The notes under the pieces: model-generated
The model's input: the letters and a program-made list of their open reading frames with translations, nothing else
The model's database searches: none
Told to the model about the DNA's origin: nothing
Shown here: in pieces, positions 1-9,521 of the stretch
Numbering within the stretch: position 1 is the first letter of the stretch
Layout of the letters: each line of letters opens with the position of its first letter
Source of the DNA: Arthrobacter sp. ISL-85
GTDB lineage: Bacteria > Actinomycetota > Actinomycetes > Actinomycetales > Micrococcaceae
Reading direction: 5' to 3'
DNA: 64,000 nt
Assembly: GCF_018613675.1 (NCBI RefSeq)
Contig: NZ_JAGGPQ010000020.1
Location: 62,001 to 126,000, forward strand
Translations under genes and position numbers: made by a program

Positions 1-1017
1 CACTTCGCCCTGGTGGAGCAGACCAGCGTCCTGCTGACCAGCGTGATGGACTTCCGGCCCGGTGACGTCCTTTTCGGCGGCCTGCCGCTCTTCCACACCT
101 TTGGCCAGACCGTCGTCCTCAATACGGGGCTGCGCGCCGGGGCCACCATCGTCCTGATGCCGCGCTTCACCGGCCCGGATGCCCTGAAGTTGCTGGCCCG
201 GCACAACGTCAACATCTTCCTGGGGGTGCCCACCATGTACGTGGCGCTCCTGGAAGCCGCCAAGACCATGCCGGACCGGCCAACGGCGCTGCGGTACGGC
301 ATCTCCGGCGGCGCAGCCCTTCCCCTGGCCGTGCTGGACAAGTTCCGCGATGTCTACGGGGTGGAGATCCATGAAGGGTACGGACTGACGGAGACTTCGC
401 CGGTGGCGGCCTTCAACCACGTGGGCACGCAGCCCCGGCCGGGGACCATTGGGGTTCCGATCTGGGGCGTTGACATCGAAATCGCTCGCCCTGAGGTGAC
501 AGAGCGGATCGAGCTGCTGCCCAACGGGGAACTGGGCGAGCTGGTGATCCGGGGCCACCTTTTGATGAAGGGTTACCTGAACCGGCCCGAGGCCACGGCG
601 GAGGCGGTAGTGGACGGCTGGTTCCGCAGCGGTGACCTTGGAACCAAGGACGACGACGGCTACCTCACCATCGTGGACCGCAAGAAGGACATGATTATCC
701 GTAACGGGTACAACGTGTATCCCCGGGAAGTGGAGGAAGTCCTGCTGAACCACCCAGCGGTGGTCAGCGCCGCGGTCTACGGCATCCCGGATGACGTCCA
801 TGGGCAGGAAATCGTGGCCGCCATCGTGCTGGACGCGGGGGCCAGCGTCTCCGAGGTCGAGTTGGTGGACTTTGCCAGCGCCCAACTCGCTGCGTACAAG
901 TACCCCCGGGTAGTCCGGATCCTCTCCGAATTCCCGCTGGGTCCCAGCGGAAAGATCCTGAAGCGGAAACTGGCCGAGGACCCAACTGAGGCGGGGACCG
1001 CCGGGCGCACGGCATGA
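1..1017 (+). CDS. Acyl-CoA ligase (AMP-binding), 5' end outside window
   Basis: The reading frame is open from base 1, so the N-terminal part, including the phosphate-binding loop, lies outside the window. What remains is the adenylating-enzyme core: a YGLTETSP motif, GWFRSGDLG, the hinge DRKKDMIIRNGYNVYP and the C-terminal lysine in PSGKILKRKL. This order is typical of long-chain fatty-acid-CoA ligases, which activate carboxylic acids through an acyl-AMP to acyl-CoA. The exact substrate cannot be read. An alpha/beta hydrolase gene follows 40 bases downstream on the same strand. Confidence 0.9.
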   Translation, partial: HFALVEQTSVLLTSVMDFRPGDVLFGGLPLFHTFGQTVVLNTGLRAGATIVLMPRFTGPDALKLLARHNVNIFLGVPTMYVALLEAAKTMPDRPTALRYGISGGAALPLAVLDKFRDVYGVEIHEGYGLTETSPVAAFNHVGTQPRPGTIGVPIWGVDIEIARPEVTERIELLPNGELGELVIRGHLLMKGYLNRPEATAEAVVDGWFRSGDLGTKDDDGYLTIVDRKKDMIIRNGYNVYPREVEEVLLNHPAVVSAAVYGIPDDVHGQEIVAAIVLDAGASVSEVELVDFASAQLAAYKYPRVVRILSEFPLGPSGKILKRKLAEDPTEAGTAGRTA

Positions 1018-1057
1018 GAAAACACATTCGTTCCGTGCTTCGGAAAGGACCCAACCT

Positions 1058-1975
1058 GTGAGCCTGTCCAGCGGTACCGACTACACCACCGTTGACGTTC
1101 CGGTGCGGGGCGGGCTTCTCCGAGCCGCGATCTGGGGGCCCCAGGACCCCGCGGTGGCCACCGTCCTTGCCGTGCACGGCGTGACCTCGTCGCACATGCA
1201 GTGGGCTGTCCTCGCCGACGCCCTCCCCGGCATCCGCATCATCGCCCCTGACCTGCGCGGACGGGGCCGCAGCAGCAGCCTGCCCGGGCCGTACGGCATG
1301 GCCACCCACGCCCAGGACCTGGCAGACCTCCTCGACGCCGTCGCCGTCGGACAGGTACTGGTGTTGGGGCATTCCATGGGCGCTTTCGTGGCAGAGGTCT
1401 TCGCCCACCTCCAGCCGCACCGCGTGAGCTCACTCGTGCTGGTCGATGGCGGGCTGCCGCTCCCGGTACCGCCGGGCGTCACCATCCCCCAAGCCATCCA
1501 GGCGATCCTCGGGCCAGCCGCGGCAAGGCTCTCCATGACGTTCCCTGACCACGAAACGTACCTGGATTTCTGGCGCAGCCACCCGGCCTTCGCAGACAAC
1601 TGGAACGACGCCGTCGAAGCCTATGCACGCTATGACCTGCTGGGCACGGCTCCGCAGCTTCGCCCCTCCACCGCCGTCGAGGCCATGACCGAGGACTCCA
1701 CAGACCTTCTGGCAGGGGAATCAGTTCCCCGCTCACTGGAGAGCCTGTTGCATCCGGCCGTGTTGCTGTGGGCGCCGCGAGGCCTCCGCGACGAGTCCCC
1801 CGGACTGTACACACAGGAGACGGTGGACGCCCACCTTCAAGGCCGGCCGTCCGTGCGGGCTGAACTGGTCCCAGACGTTAACCACTACACAATCGTCATG
1901 GGCGGTCGCGGAGCGGCGAGGGTTGCCGCAGTGGTCGGTGACGTGCTGGACCAGGAGGTCGTTACGTCCCCCTGA
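1058..1975 (+). CDS. Alpha/beta-fold hydrolase
   Basis: The protein has 305 residues and a GTG start preceded by GGAAAGG. It has the alpha/beta-hydrolase pattern: an oxyanion strand with HGVTSSH, the nucleophile elbow GHSMG (serine nucleophile) near residue 107, and a late histidine in DVNHYTI near residue 277. It probably hydrolyses an ester, lactone or C-C bond; the substrate is not recognisable. It follows the acyl-CoA ligase by 40 bases and may be co-transcribed, which would fit acyl or ester metabolism, but this is inference. Confidence 0.88.
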   Translation: MSLSSGTDYTTVDVPVRGGLLRAAIWGPQDPAVATVLAVHGVTSSHMQWAVLADALPGIRIIAPDLRGRGRSSSLPGPYGMATHAQDLADLLDAVAVGQVLVLGHSMGAFVAEVFAHLQPHRVSSLVLVDGGLPLPVPPGVTIPQAIQAILGPAAARLSMTFPDHETYLDFWRSHPAFADNWNDAVEAYARYDLLGTAPQLRPSTAVEAMTEDSTDLLAGESVPRSLESLLHPAVLLWAPRGLRDESPGLYTQETVDAHLQGRPSVRAELVPDVNHYTIVMGGRGAARVAAVVGDVLDQEVVTSP

Positions 1976-2058
1976 CGTACCGGGCCGTTCAGGAATACCG
2001 GAAGATTCTCCGCGCGTTCGAGGGGCCGGGACGGCCCGATCCGGGGCAGACTGATGGC

Positions 2059-2892
2059 ATGACACTTGCACCGCTCATCGAACTCAATGACGGCAACAGG
2101 ATCCCGCAGCTGGGCCTTGGCACTTGGCCGCTGGACGACGAACAGGTGGCGGCCGCCGTCGTCCAAGCTGTGGAAGCCGGGTACCGGCACATCGATACCG
2201 CAGTGAAGTACGGCAACGAACGCGGCGTGGGCAACGGCATCCGGGCCAGCGGCGTGGACCGCACCGAACTCTTCATCACCACCAAGCTTGACGGCGAATT
2301 CCAGGGCCACGACCGTGCGGTAGCGGGCCTGGAAGGGTCGTTGAAGCGGCTGGGGCTGGACTATGTGGACCTGTTGCTGATCCACTGGCCGCTGCCCGGG
2401 AGGGACCAGTACGTCTCCACCTGGCAGACGTTTGAACGGCTGCAGGCGGAGGGCAAGGTCCGCTCCATCGGGGTGTCCAACTTCAAGCCGCCGCACCTCG
2501 AACGGTTGATGGCGGAGACCAATGTGGTGCCGGCGGTAAACCAGGTCCAGCTCAGCCCGGCCATCACCCGGTCCGCAGAGCGGGAATTCCATACGCGCCA
2601 CGGAATTGTCACCGAATCGTACAGCCCCCTGGGCGGCTCGGGGGCAGGTTTGCTGGGCGCCCCTGTCCTTTCCCAACTGGCGGAAAAACACGGGAAAACC
2701 CCGGGCCAACTCGTCCTGCGGTGGCACATACAAAACGGATTGGTAACGATTCCAAAGACCGCCTCCCCGGAGCGGATGGCGGAAAATTTGGACGTGTTCG
2801 ATTTCGCCCTCGACCCGCAGGATCTAGCGGAAATTTCGGTCCTGGACGAGGGCCCCGGGGCAGGCAACGACTCGGACAAAACAGGACACTAA
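2059..2892 (+). CDS. Aldo/keto reductase (2,5-diketo-D-gluconate reductase type)
   Basis: The 277-residue protein is a cytosolic NADPH-dependent AKR. The tetrad is visible: Asp in HIDTAVKYGNE, Tyr of the same motif, Lys in TTKLDG and His in LLIHWPLP. VRSIGVSNF and IPKTASPERMAENL match the AKR signature and the cofactor-binding loop. The length is right for AKR families 3 and 5. It reduces aldehydes or ketones, possibly keto sugars; the true substrate is unknown. The start is ATG at 2059. Confidence 0.9.
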   Translation: MTLAPLIELNDGNRIPQLGLGTWPLDDEQVAAAVVQAVEAGYRHIDTAVKYGNERGVGNGIRASGVDRTELFITTKLDGEFQGHDRAVAGLEGSLKRLGLDYVDLLLIHWPLPGRDQYVSTWQTFERLQAEGKVRSIGVSNFKPPHLERLMAETNVVPAVNQVQLSPAITRSAEREFHTRHGIVTESYSPLGGSGAGLLGAPVLSQLAEKHGKTPGQLVLRWHIQNGLVTIPKTASPERMAENLDVFDFALDPQDLAEISVLDEGPGAGNDSDKTGH

Positions 2893-3023
2893 AACCAGCC
2901 TGAACTGCACTTTTTCCCGATATGGGGTTGGCATAAAGATAGTAAGCATGATTACTATTAGGGCAGAAGGATGAAGTGCCTCCGGACCTGGAGGCCTCCT
3001 CTACTTAGGAAGAGAGCATTCAA

Positions 3024-3290
3024 ATGGGATTTATTGCATTTCTGATTCTCGGACTTATCGCTGGTGCGATCGCTAAGGCGATCCTCCCGGGCAGGCAGGG
3101 TGGCGGCTGGGTCATCACCCTGATCCTGGGCGTCGTTGGCGCGTTCCTCGGCGGCTGGCTTGGCGGGATGATCTTCGGCAGTGGACTGCAGGAGTTCTTC
3201 TCGATCCAGACCTGGCTGCTGGCGATCGTCGGCTCGCTGATCGTCCTTGCCATCTACGGCATGGTCACCAAGCGCAGCGTTCGCGGATAA
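3024..3290 (+). CDS. GlsB/YeaQ/YmgE-family stress membrane protein
   Basis: This 88-residue protein is almost entirely glycine-rich membrane helices: an N-terminal helix (about residues 2-22), a second GWVITLILGVVGAFLGGWLGG helix and a third near the C-terminus. This is the pattern of transglycosylase-associated/GlsB-like inner-membrane proteins, often general-stress induced; the molecular role is not known. GGAAGAGAG stands just before the ATG. A rho-independent hairpin follows at 3311-3341, so it is probably monocistronic. Confidence 0.85.
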   Translation: MGFIAFLILGLIAGAIAKAILPGRQGGGWVITLILGVVGAFLGGWLGGMIFGSGLQEFFSIQTWLLAIVGSLIVLAIYGMVTKRSVRG

Positions 3291-3310
3291 CTTCGCGGGC
3301 AAGCCAGGAA

Positions 3311-3341
3311 GCCGGCCTGGGGACATCATCCCCGGGCCGGC
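3311..3341 (+). terminator. Rho-independent terminator after the GlsB-like gene
   Basis: A 13-bp stem, GCCGGCCTGGGGA pairing with TCCCCGGGCCGGC (one G-T wobble), has a 5-nt loop and is followed by TTTCATTTT. It lies 20 bases after the stop codon. Confidence 0.8.
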
Positions 3342-3416
3342 TTTCATTTTCTCCGGCGACGGGCGCCAGCTGCCCCAGCCGGGACAGATAACCTTCTCGC
3401 AGAGCAGGAGTTCATC

Positions 3417-3794
3417 GTGAAAAACAAGCTTCTTTTGGGTGTAGGCGTTGCCGTTGGTTACGTCCTCGGCTCGCGGTCAGGCCGTGCCGCTTACGACAAG
3501 CTGAAGGCCCGCGCTGCCGGTGTTTGGGACAGCAAGCCGGTCCAGGACAAGGTTGCCGTGGCTACGGAAACCATCAAGGGAAAGGCTCCCGAGGTGGCAG
3601 ACCAGCTTGGGGAAGCCGCGCGCAGGGCGGGCACAGTGATTGGCTCCGCAATCCACCGTGACGGAGCATCCGGCGGGGGCCCTTCCACGGCCGGCGAATC
3701 CGGCGGCCTCGGTGGGGACCACATTCCCGCCCACAGCACCCACCCGGAAACCACCAACCTTGGTACTTCCGATGGGAACGGCACGAAGCCCTGA
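3417..3794 (+). CDS. YtxH-like small membrane-anchored protein
   Basis: The protein has 125 residues and starts at GTG, with AGAGCAGGAG upstream. Residues 4-20 form one hydrophobic segment ending in GSRSGRAAYDK, followed by a charged amphipathic helix with KAP repeats and a low-complexity Gly/Ser-rich tail. This resembles YtxH-type stress proteins, but the tail is unconserved in look. It follows the GlsB-like gene, and both may respond to envelope stress (inference). Confidence 0.75.
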   Translation: MKNKLLLGVGVAVGYVLGSRSGRAAYDKLKARAAGVWDSKPVQDKVAVATETIKGKAPEVADQLGEAARRAGTVIGSAIHRDGASGGGPSTAGESGGLGGDHIPAHSTHPETTNLGTSDGNGTKP

Positions 3795-4068
3795 TTACCG
3801 CTTTCGTTACGAGGTATAGCCGCGTGACAACTGAATGATCGGCCAGTGTGCTACAACTGAATCGCCTTGCCGGCCGTCGCGATCCTTGGGGGACGCGGCG
3901 GCTGGCAGTGCTTAAGCCGCCGCTCAGGTTTTCCACATAGGGGTTTTGGGACAGCCATCCTCAACCGCCCCGGCACAACCGGACGTAACGGCTCATGCGC
4001 CGGGGGCGCCGTGGAAGGACCCGAACCCAGGAGCCACCAGTCCGGCGGTGAACCGGATCGCCGGAACG
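3795..4068. other. Intergenic gap, no gene seen
   Basis: This 274-base stretch lies between the convergent YtxH-like and methyltransferase genes. Frames open here are extensions or shadows of neighbours. I saw no clear terminator or RNA gene. Confidence 0.5.
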
Positions 4069-4950
4069 CTACCGCCGCACGCTCTCAGCCACTCGTCGCC
4101 CGACGACCACAGTCCCATCCAGTTCTTCCGAACGGACCGTCCGGACAGCGAATCCGGCCGCGGCCAGGATTTCGGCGGTGCCGTGTGCCTGACGTGCACT
4201 GGTTTCGATGAGTAAATGACCATGGGGAGACAGCCACTGGATGCCCCCAATGGCAACCCGCCGGTGGAAGTCCAGGCCATCAGGACCGCCGTCGAGCGAC
4301 CCAACAGGTTCGTACAGACGGGCTTCCGGCGGCATGGTGCGGATGGCTTCCGTGGGCACATACGGCGCGTTGACCGCGAGCACCCCCACGCGGCCACGCA
4401 GCGCGGGCGGAAGGGCTGCGAACAAGTCCCCCTCATGGACCTGGCCGCCCAGGGGTTCCAAGTTCCGCCGTGCACACCGAACGGCCCCTGGTTCGATGTC
4501 CGCAGCATGCAGTTCCACCCCCGGCACCTGGTGCATGATTGCCGCTCCCACGGCCCCGGATCCGCAGCAGAGGTCCACCACGACCGGAGGCGGCAGCTGG
4601 GGTCCGTCCGCCAGCAGGGCCAGGGCCTCGTTGACCAGCAGCTCGGTCCGGCGGCGCGGCACAAAGACGCCGGGTTCGACCACAACGCGGCCACCGGCGA
4701 ATTCCGCCCATCCCAGGATGTGCTCCAAGGGAACGCCCTCCATCCGGCGCTGAACGTTCCGGGAAAGTTCCGGGGGAGTGGAAGCCTCAGCAAGCAAGAG
4801 CGAGGCTTCCTGCTCGGCGAAAACACAACCTGCAGACCGCAAAAGAGAGACGATCCGGTCGAAGTCCCGCGGCGGGGACTGGCCGTGAACATCCCGTAGT
4901 CCAAGAGGACGCGGAGCAGCGCCTTCCGGGTAGCGGATGGGTGCCTCCAC
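4069..4950 (-). CDS. PrmC-related N5-glutamine methyltransferase
   Basis: A SAM-dependent methyltransferase of about 293 residues. It has a PrmC-like N-terminal helical domain (GVPLEHILGWAEFAG, FVPRRRTELL) and a Rossmann domain with VVDLCCGSGAVGAAI. The usual NPPY substrate motif is NAPYVPTEAI, as in the actinobacterial PrmC-related family of unknown substrate (TIGR03704), so it is probably not the release-factor methylase itself. The frame remains open far upstream, antisense to the lactonase. I place the start at the GTG at 4950, behind GGAGAC, because homology begins at about residue 25. The start is uncertain. Confidence 0.82.
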   Translation of the reverse strand: MEAPIRYPEGAAPRPLGLRDVHGQSPPRDFDRIVSLLRSAGCVFAEQEASLLLAEASTPPELSRNVQRRMEGVPLEHILGWAEFAGGRVVVEPGVFVPRRRTELLVNEALALLADGPQLPPPVVVDLCCGSGAVGAAIMHQVPGVELHAADIEPGAVRCARRNLEPLGGQVHEGDLFAALPPALRGRVGVLAVNAPYVPTEAIRTMPPEARLYEPVGSLDGGPDGLDFHRRVAIGGIQWLSPHGHLLIETSARQAHGTAEILAAAGFAVRTVRSEELDGTVVVGRRVAESVRR

Positions 4951-5106
4951 GCCGGCTAGGCCCAGGTCTCCGGAGGGCGCAGGGAGGGGTTCAACGTGGA
5001 TACAGCCATGACCGCGCCCATCTCCCTTCTGCAACTGCCGGAAATCCCATGCTAATCGGCGGCCCGGCGCACGGGAATGGGGGCAAACCCTTGACAGGAT
5101 GGGACC

Positions 5107-6166
5107 ATGACCACCGGCACAGCGACCAAAAGTGCAGCCAGCAACATCATTTGGATCGGCACCTACACCCCCGACGGTGGCGGCCGCGCCCAGGGCATCG
5201 GCGCTGTCCGCAGCCATGAGGACGGCAGCCTCGAATGGCTGGGTACGGCAGTCGAGGCACAATCGCCGTCGTTCGTAGCCGTCCACCCCACACTGGCGAT
5301 GGTGTACGCGGCGGCCGAGCAGCGCAGGAAAGTCCAGGGGTACCGCCGGCGCGGCGAATTCGCCCTGGAACCCGCCGGGGAACCGCAGTCGGCAGGGGAG
5401 GCCACCTGCCACGTCGCCGTCGACCCGCACGGCCGCTTTGTCACCGCCGCGTGCTGGGGCGACGGGCAGGTCCTCCTCTACGAGCTGGATGCAGACGGCG
5501 GCCTGAGCGGGCGGTTCCCCGCCGCACCATCGGTTGATCCCCACGCCGCCCTTGCCCCGGGCAGCCCGAGGCAGAGCCGGGCCCATGCCAGCCTGATGCT
5601 GCAGGATGGCCGCATCATGACCACTGACCTGGGTCACGACACCTTGCGCATCTGGACCTACGTGCCGGGCACCGGACTGGTGGCGGACCACGAGGTGGTC
5701 CTCCCTTACGGCAGCGGTCCCCGGCACCTGGTGGAGCACCCCACCGGGAACGTCTTCATCGTGTCGGAGTACTCCGTGGAAGTCTTCGTGGTCCGCCCCG
5801 AGGCCGGCACCTACGAGCTGGTATTCCGCGGACCCGCGACGGCGGGCGGCAGCAAGGAAGGCGACTCCGCAGCCGAGATCTGCCTGGGTCCCCAGGGAAC
5901 CTTTGCCTACGCGGGCGTCCGGCTCCAACCTCATCAGCGTCCTGGAAGTTGCCGGGGATGGCACCGAACTGATTCCCGTCAAAGACCTTGCCAGCGGCGG
6001 GGACTGGCCGCGGCACCACCTGGTCCGGGGAAATTGGCTGCACGTGGCCCATGAACGCTCCGACAACATCGCCACCTTTGAGTTGGATCCCATCACCGGC
6101 CTCCCCGGGCCCCCGGTTTACAACCTGCATACCCCGTCGCCCACCGCCCTGGTGGCCGCTGACTAG
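5107..6166 (+). pseudogene. Lactonase-family beta-propeller (6-phosphogluconolactonase type), frameshifted
   Basis: The N-terminal 270 residues read in one frame (IWIGTYTPDGGGRAQGIG, HVAVDPHGRFVTAACWGDG, SRAHASLMLQDGR, GSGPRHLVEHP, GTFAYAGVR). The last blade continues in the next frame (SNLISVLEVAGDGTEL, HHLVRGNWLHVAHERSDNIATF), ending at 6166. The switch lies at about 5917-5923. It needs one extra or two missing bases (GVGSN or GVRGSN). Intact, the protein would be a 7-bladed propeller of about 352 residues, an Lgl/YbhE-type lactonase that opens sugar lactones. As written it is broken; a sequencing error is possible. Confidence 0.85.
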
Positions 6167-6211
6167 CACTGCCGGCCCGCAGAACACCCGGACAGGAGTA
6201 CCTTCCCAAAA

Positions 6212-6241
6212 CACTGGAGTAATCCAGTGCAAGCGCTTACA
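6212..6241. promoter_or_regulatory. LacI-family operator with adjacent inverted repeat
   Basis: TGCAAGCGCTTACA (6228-6241) differs by one base from the perfect palindrome TGCAAGCGCTTGCA used by LacI/MalR-type regulators. It overlaps an inverted repeat CACTGGA-GTAA-TCCAGTG at 6212-6229. It lies 110 bases before the alpha-amylase start, so maltodextrin-responsive repression is likely (inference). Confidence 0.65.
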
Positions 6242-6350
6242 GTTGTGACTCGGTTCACAAGGCAGCAGGCTGCCCTTCGAACCCTCCTGCCGCATCCCCA
6301 TGTCAACGGCACGCCTGTACAGCAGCGCTGCTTCCCAGGAAGGTCTCACC

Positions 6351-9300
6351 TTGGTATTCCGCACCCCTCCCGGCGCGCCCCCACGCGCCCACCTGCCGGC
6401 AAGTCCGGCAGGAACACCGCACCCCTCACGCACCCGGCAATCCCGCAAACGCCTTGCTGGCCGGTCCGCGGCGGGCCTCCTGGCTGCCGCACTCGCCGTT
6501 TCCGCAACAGTCCTCCCGGCGCACGCTGCCCCGGCTCCCAATGGTCCAGGTTCCAAGGATCCTGGCGGAAATGGCCAGGCATCCGCATCGGCCCTGCATT
6601 CGCTCCGCGGCCCGGTAACGGATGAGAACTTCTACTTCGTCATGGCGGACCGGTTCAGTAACGGCAGTACTGCCAACGACCATGGCGGCCTGGGCCCCGA
6701 CCCCATGGTTTCCGGCTTTGATCCCACAAAAAAGGGCTTCTACAACGGCGGGGACCTGGCCGGCCTCCGCAACAAGATCGACTACATCCAGGGCCTGGGC
6801 ACCACGTCGATCTGGCTGACGCCCAGCTTCAAGAACAAGGCAGTCCAGCCTGAGGACAAGTCCGCCGGCTACCACGGCTACTGGGTCACCGACTTCACCC
6901 AGATCGACCCGCACCTGGGCACCAATGACGAACTCAAGGCCCTTATTGACGAGGCCCACGCGCGCGGCATGAAGGTGTACTTCGACATCATCACCAACCA
7001 CACGGCGGACGTCATCGGGTACCAGGAGGGCGACCGCAAAGGCTACGTGTCCAAGGACGCCGTCCCGTATAAAACGGCCACCGGTGAAGCGTTCGATGAC
7101 CGCGACTACGCCGGCACCGGAACCTTCCCCAAGCTGGACGCAAACACGTCGTTCCCCTACAAACCCGTCCTGGCACCCGGCGAAGAAAACCTGAAGGTCC
7201 CCGCATGGCTGAATGACCCCACGCTGTACCACAACCGAGGCGACACCACATTTACCGGCGAGGACTCCATGTACGGGGACTTCTTCGGCCTCGATGACCT
7301 GTTCACCGAAAACCCCACAGTGGTGCACGGGATGGAGGACATCTACAAATCCTGGATCGGAGACTTCGGCGTGGACGGCTTCCGGATCGATACCATGAAG
7401 CACGTCAACAACGAGTTCTGGCAGGAATTCGGCCCCAACGTCCTCAGCTACGCCAAGGAACACGGCAAGGACGAGTTCTTCATGTTCGGCGAAGTCTTCG
7501 ACACCAGCAAGAGCTTCACCTCGCAGTTCACCACCCGCAACAAGATGCAGGCAGTCCTGGATTTCCCCTTCCAGGACGCGGCCCGGAACTTCGCGTCCAA
7601 GAGCCAGGACGCCAAGGCGCTGCAGACCTTCTTCGCCGGTGACGACTGGTACACTGATGCCGACTCCAACGTCTACGAACTGCCCACCTTCCTGGGCAAC
7701 CACGACATGGGCCGCATTGGCAGCTTCATCAGCCAGGACAATCCCGCCGCGAGCGACGCCGAGAAGGTGGCCCGGGATGAGCTTGCCCACGAGCTGATGT
7801 ACTTCTCCCGCGGCAACCCGGTGGTCTACTACGGCGACGAACAGGGCTTCACCGGGCCGGGCGGCGACCAGGATGCACGCCAGACGCTGTTCGCCAGCAA
7901 GGTGCCGGACTACCTCGACGATGACCTGCTGGGCACGGACGCCACCCACGCCACCGACAACTTCAACCCGGACCACCCGCTCTACGCCAAAATCAAGGAA
8001 CTGGCCGCCCTCACCAAGGAGCACCCGGCACTGCGGAACGGCGCCCACCAGCACCGCTATGCCTCCGACGGGCCCGGCATCTACGCCTTCTCCCGCACCG
8101 ATGCGCAGGACCAGCGCGAATACGTGGTGGCCCTGAACAACAGCGCACAGCCGCAGACCGCACAAGTCCCCACCTACATCGCCAAGCGCAGTTACACGCG
8201 CATCTATGGCCAGGGCGCGGACGAGGAAAAGACGTCGGACGACGCCAAGCTGACGGTGACCGTGCCGCCGCTCTCCGCCGTCGTCTACGAATCCTCGGGA
8301 CGGATACCGCACTCAAAGGCGGCTCCCGCCGTCGCCCTCCGACAGCCGGCCGCAGCGCCCGGTGACAATGGGCGCATCAACGTGACGGCCGACGTCGACG
8401 GTTCTTCGTTCTACGAGGTCACCTTCGAAGCAAGGACGGCAGGCGGCGCATGGCAGCCAATCGGCACGGACGACACAGCGCCGTACCAGGTGTTCCACGA
8501 CGTCGCGGCACTGGATGCCGGCACCCCTTTGGAGTACCGCGCCACCGTGCTGGACAACGGCGGACATACTGCCACAAGCCCAACACGGCCAGCCAGCGTC
8601 CCGGCGCCCCTACTAACCCTCCAGAAGCCCGCCGAGGGCAGCAGCGTCCAGGGCAAGGTGGAACTGAGCGCCACCGCCGATCCGGAGAAAGCCAGCAATG
8701 TGGTGTCTTTCCAGCGCAGCGTCAACGGCGGGGACTGGACCGCTGTAGGCACCGACTCATCGTCGCCCGTGTATTCCGCAACCGATGACGTTACCGGGCT
8801 CGCCGACGGCACGAAGGTCCAGTACCGGGCCGCCATGACCGGCACCAGCTTCAACGTCACCAGCGATATCAGGACCGTCACGGTGGGCCAGGCGCCGCAG
8901 CCCGACTCGGTCACGGTGGCGGGATCGCTGAACCAGCCGATGGGCTGCAGCGCGCAATGGGATCCTGCCTGTTCGCAGGCGCGAATGGTCCTGGATCCGG
9001 TGGACCGCATCTGGCGGCTGACCGCGGACCTGCCCGCGGGGAAGTACGAATACAAGGCAGCGCTCAACGGCGGCTGGGATGAAAACTACGGTGCCGACGG
9101 CCAGTTCAACGGCCAGAACATCGTACTGGACCACCCCGGCGGCCCCGTCACGTTCCGCTACGACAACAGCACGCACCTGCTCAGCGCCGCCTACGCTTCA
9201 CAGCAGCCCTCCGCTGTGGCGGCAGCGGGAAGCATGGACAGCGAGCTTGGCTGCGCCTCGGACTGGGAACCGACCTGCGGCCGGGCGCAGCTGGCGCTGG

Positions 9301-9503
9301 ACCCGGCAGACCTCGTGTGGAAGCTCACCGTACCGGACCTGCCGGCCGGAAGCTACGAGTTCAAGGCGGCCCTCAATAAGTCATGGGACGTGAGTTACGG
9401 GGCCGGCGGGGCTTCTCCCGGGGCCAACATTGTGCTTGAGCACGACGGCGGTCCGGTCACCTTCCGGTACGACCACTTCACACACGTGATCACTGCGGGC
9501 TAG
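6351..9503 (+). CDS. Secreted multidomain alpha-amylase (GH13) with duplicated C-terminal modules
   Basis: I choose TTG at 6351 because AGGAAGG stands 7 bases before it; an in-frame ATG at 6300 has no such site. The product has 1050 residues. It has a long basic n-region, a hydrophobic segment (about 40-56) and an AHA cleavage site near 59. The GH13 barrel follows, with nucleophile Asp in DGFRIDT (about residue 347), acid/base Glu in MFGEVFD (381) and Asp in LGNHDMGR (452). Two Ig-like modules come next, then two similar 95-residue X25-like modules (from about 8910 and 9214). It should cut extracellular starch or pullulan-type glucans. The LacI-type operator and convergent malQ support an alpha-glucan role. 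Confidence 0.9.
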   Translation: MVFRTPPGAPPRAHLPASPAGTPHPSRTRQSRKRLAGRSAAGLLAAALAVSATVLPAHAAPAPNGPGSKDPGGNGQASASALHSLRGPVTDENFYFVMADRFSNGSTANDHGGLGPDPMVSGFDPTKKGFYNGGDLAGLRNKIDYIQGLGTTSIWLTPSFKNKAVQPEDKSAGYHGYWVTDFTQIDPHLGTNDELKALIDEAHARGMKVYFDIITNHTADVIGYQEGDRKGYVSKDAVPYKTATGEAFDDRDYAGTGTFPKLDANTSFPYKPVLAPGEENLKVPAWLNDPTLYHNRGDTTFTGEDSMYGDFFGLDDLFTENPTVVHGMEDIYKSWIGDFGVDGFRIDTMKHVNNEFWQEFGPNVLSYAKEHGKDEFFMFGEVFDTSKSFTSQFTTRNKMQAVLDFPFQDAARNFASKSQDAKALQTFFAGDDWYTDADSNVYELPTFLGNHDMGRIGSFISQDNPAASDAEKVARDELAHELMYFSRGNPVVYYGDEQGFTGPGGDQDARQTLFASKVPDYLDDDLLGTDATHATDNFNPDHPLYAKIKELAALTKEHPALRNGAHQHRYASDGPGIYAFSRTDAQDQREYVVALNNSAQPQTAQVPTYIAKRSYTRIYGQGADEEKTSDDAKLTVTVPPLSAVVYESSGRIPHSKAAPAVALRQPAAAPGDNGRINVTADVDGSSFYEVTFEARTAGGAWQPIGTDDTAPYQVFHDVAALDAGTPLEYRATVLDNGGHTATSPTRPASVPAPLLTLQKPAEGSSVQGKVELSATADPEKASNVVSFQRSVNGGDWTAVGTDSSSPVYSATDDVTGLADGTKVQYRAAMTGTSFNVTSDIRTVTVGQAPQPDSVTVAGSLNQPMGCSAQWDPACSQARMVLDPVDRIWRLTADLPAGKYEYKAALNGGWDENYGADGQFNGQNIVLDHPGGPVTFRYDNSTHLLSAAYASQQPSAVAAAGSMDSELGCASDWEPTCGRAQLALDPADLVWKLTVPDLPAGSYEFKAALNKSWDVSYGAGGASPGANIVLEHDGGPVTFRYDHFTHVITAG

Positions 9504-9521
9504 GTTAGCTGCCCGAACAGG

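Noticed and set aside
4951..6096. Long leftward open extension of the methyltransferase gene
   Set aside because: It is antisense to the lactonase and has no family resemblance; the methyltransferase homology begins near 4890.
6426..8312. Leftward open frame of 628 codons
   Set aside because: Antisense shadow of the alpha-amylase gene, produced by high-GC codon bias.
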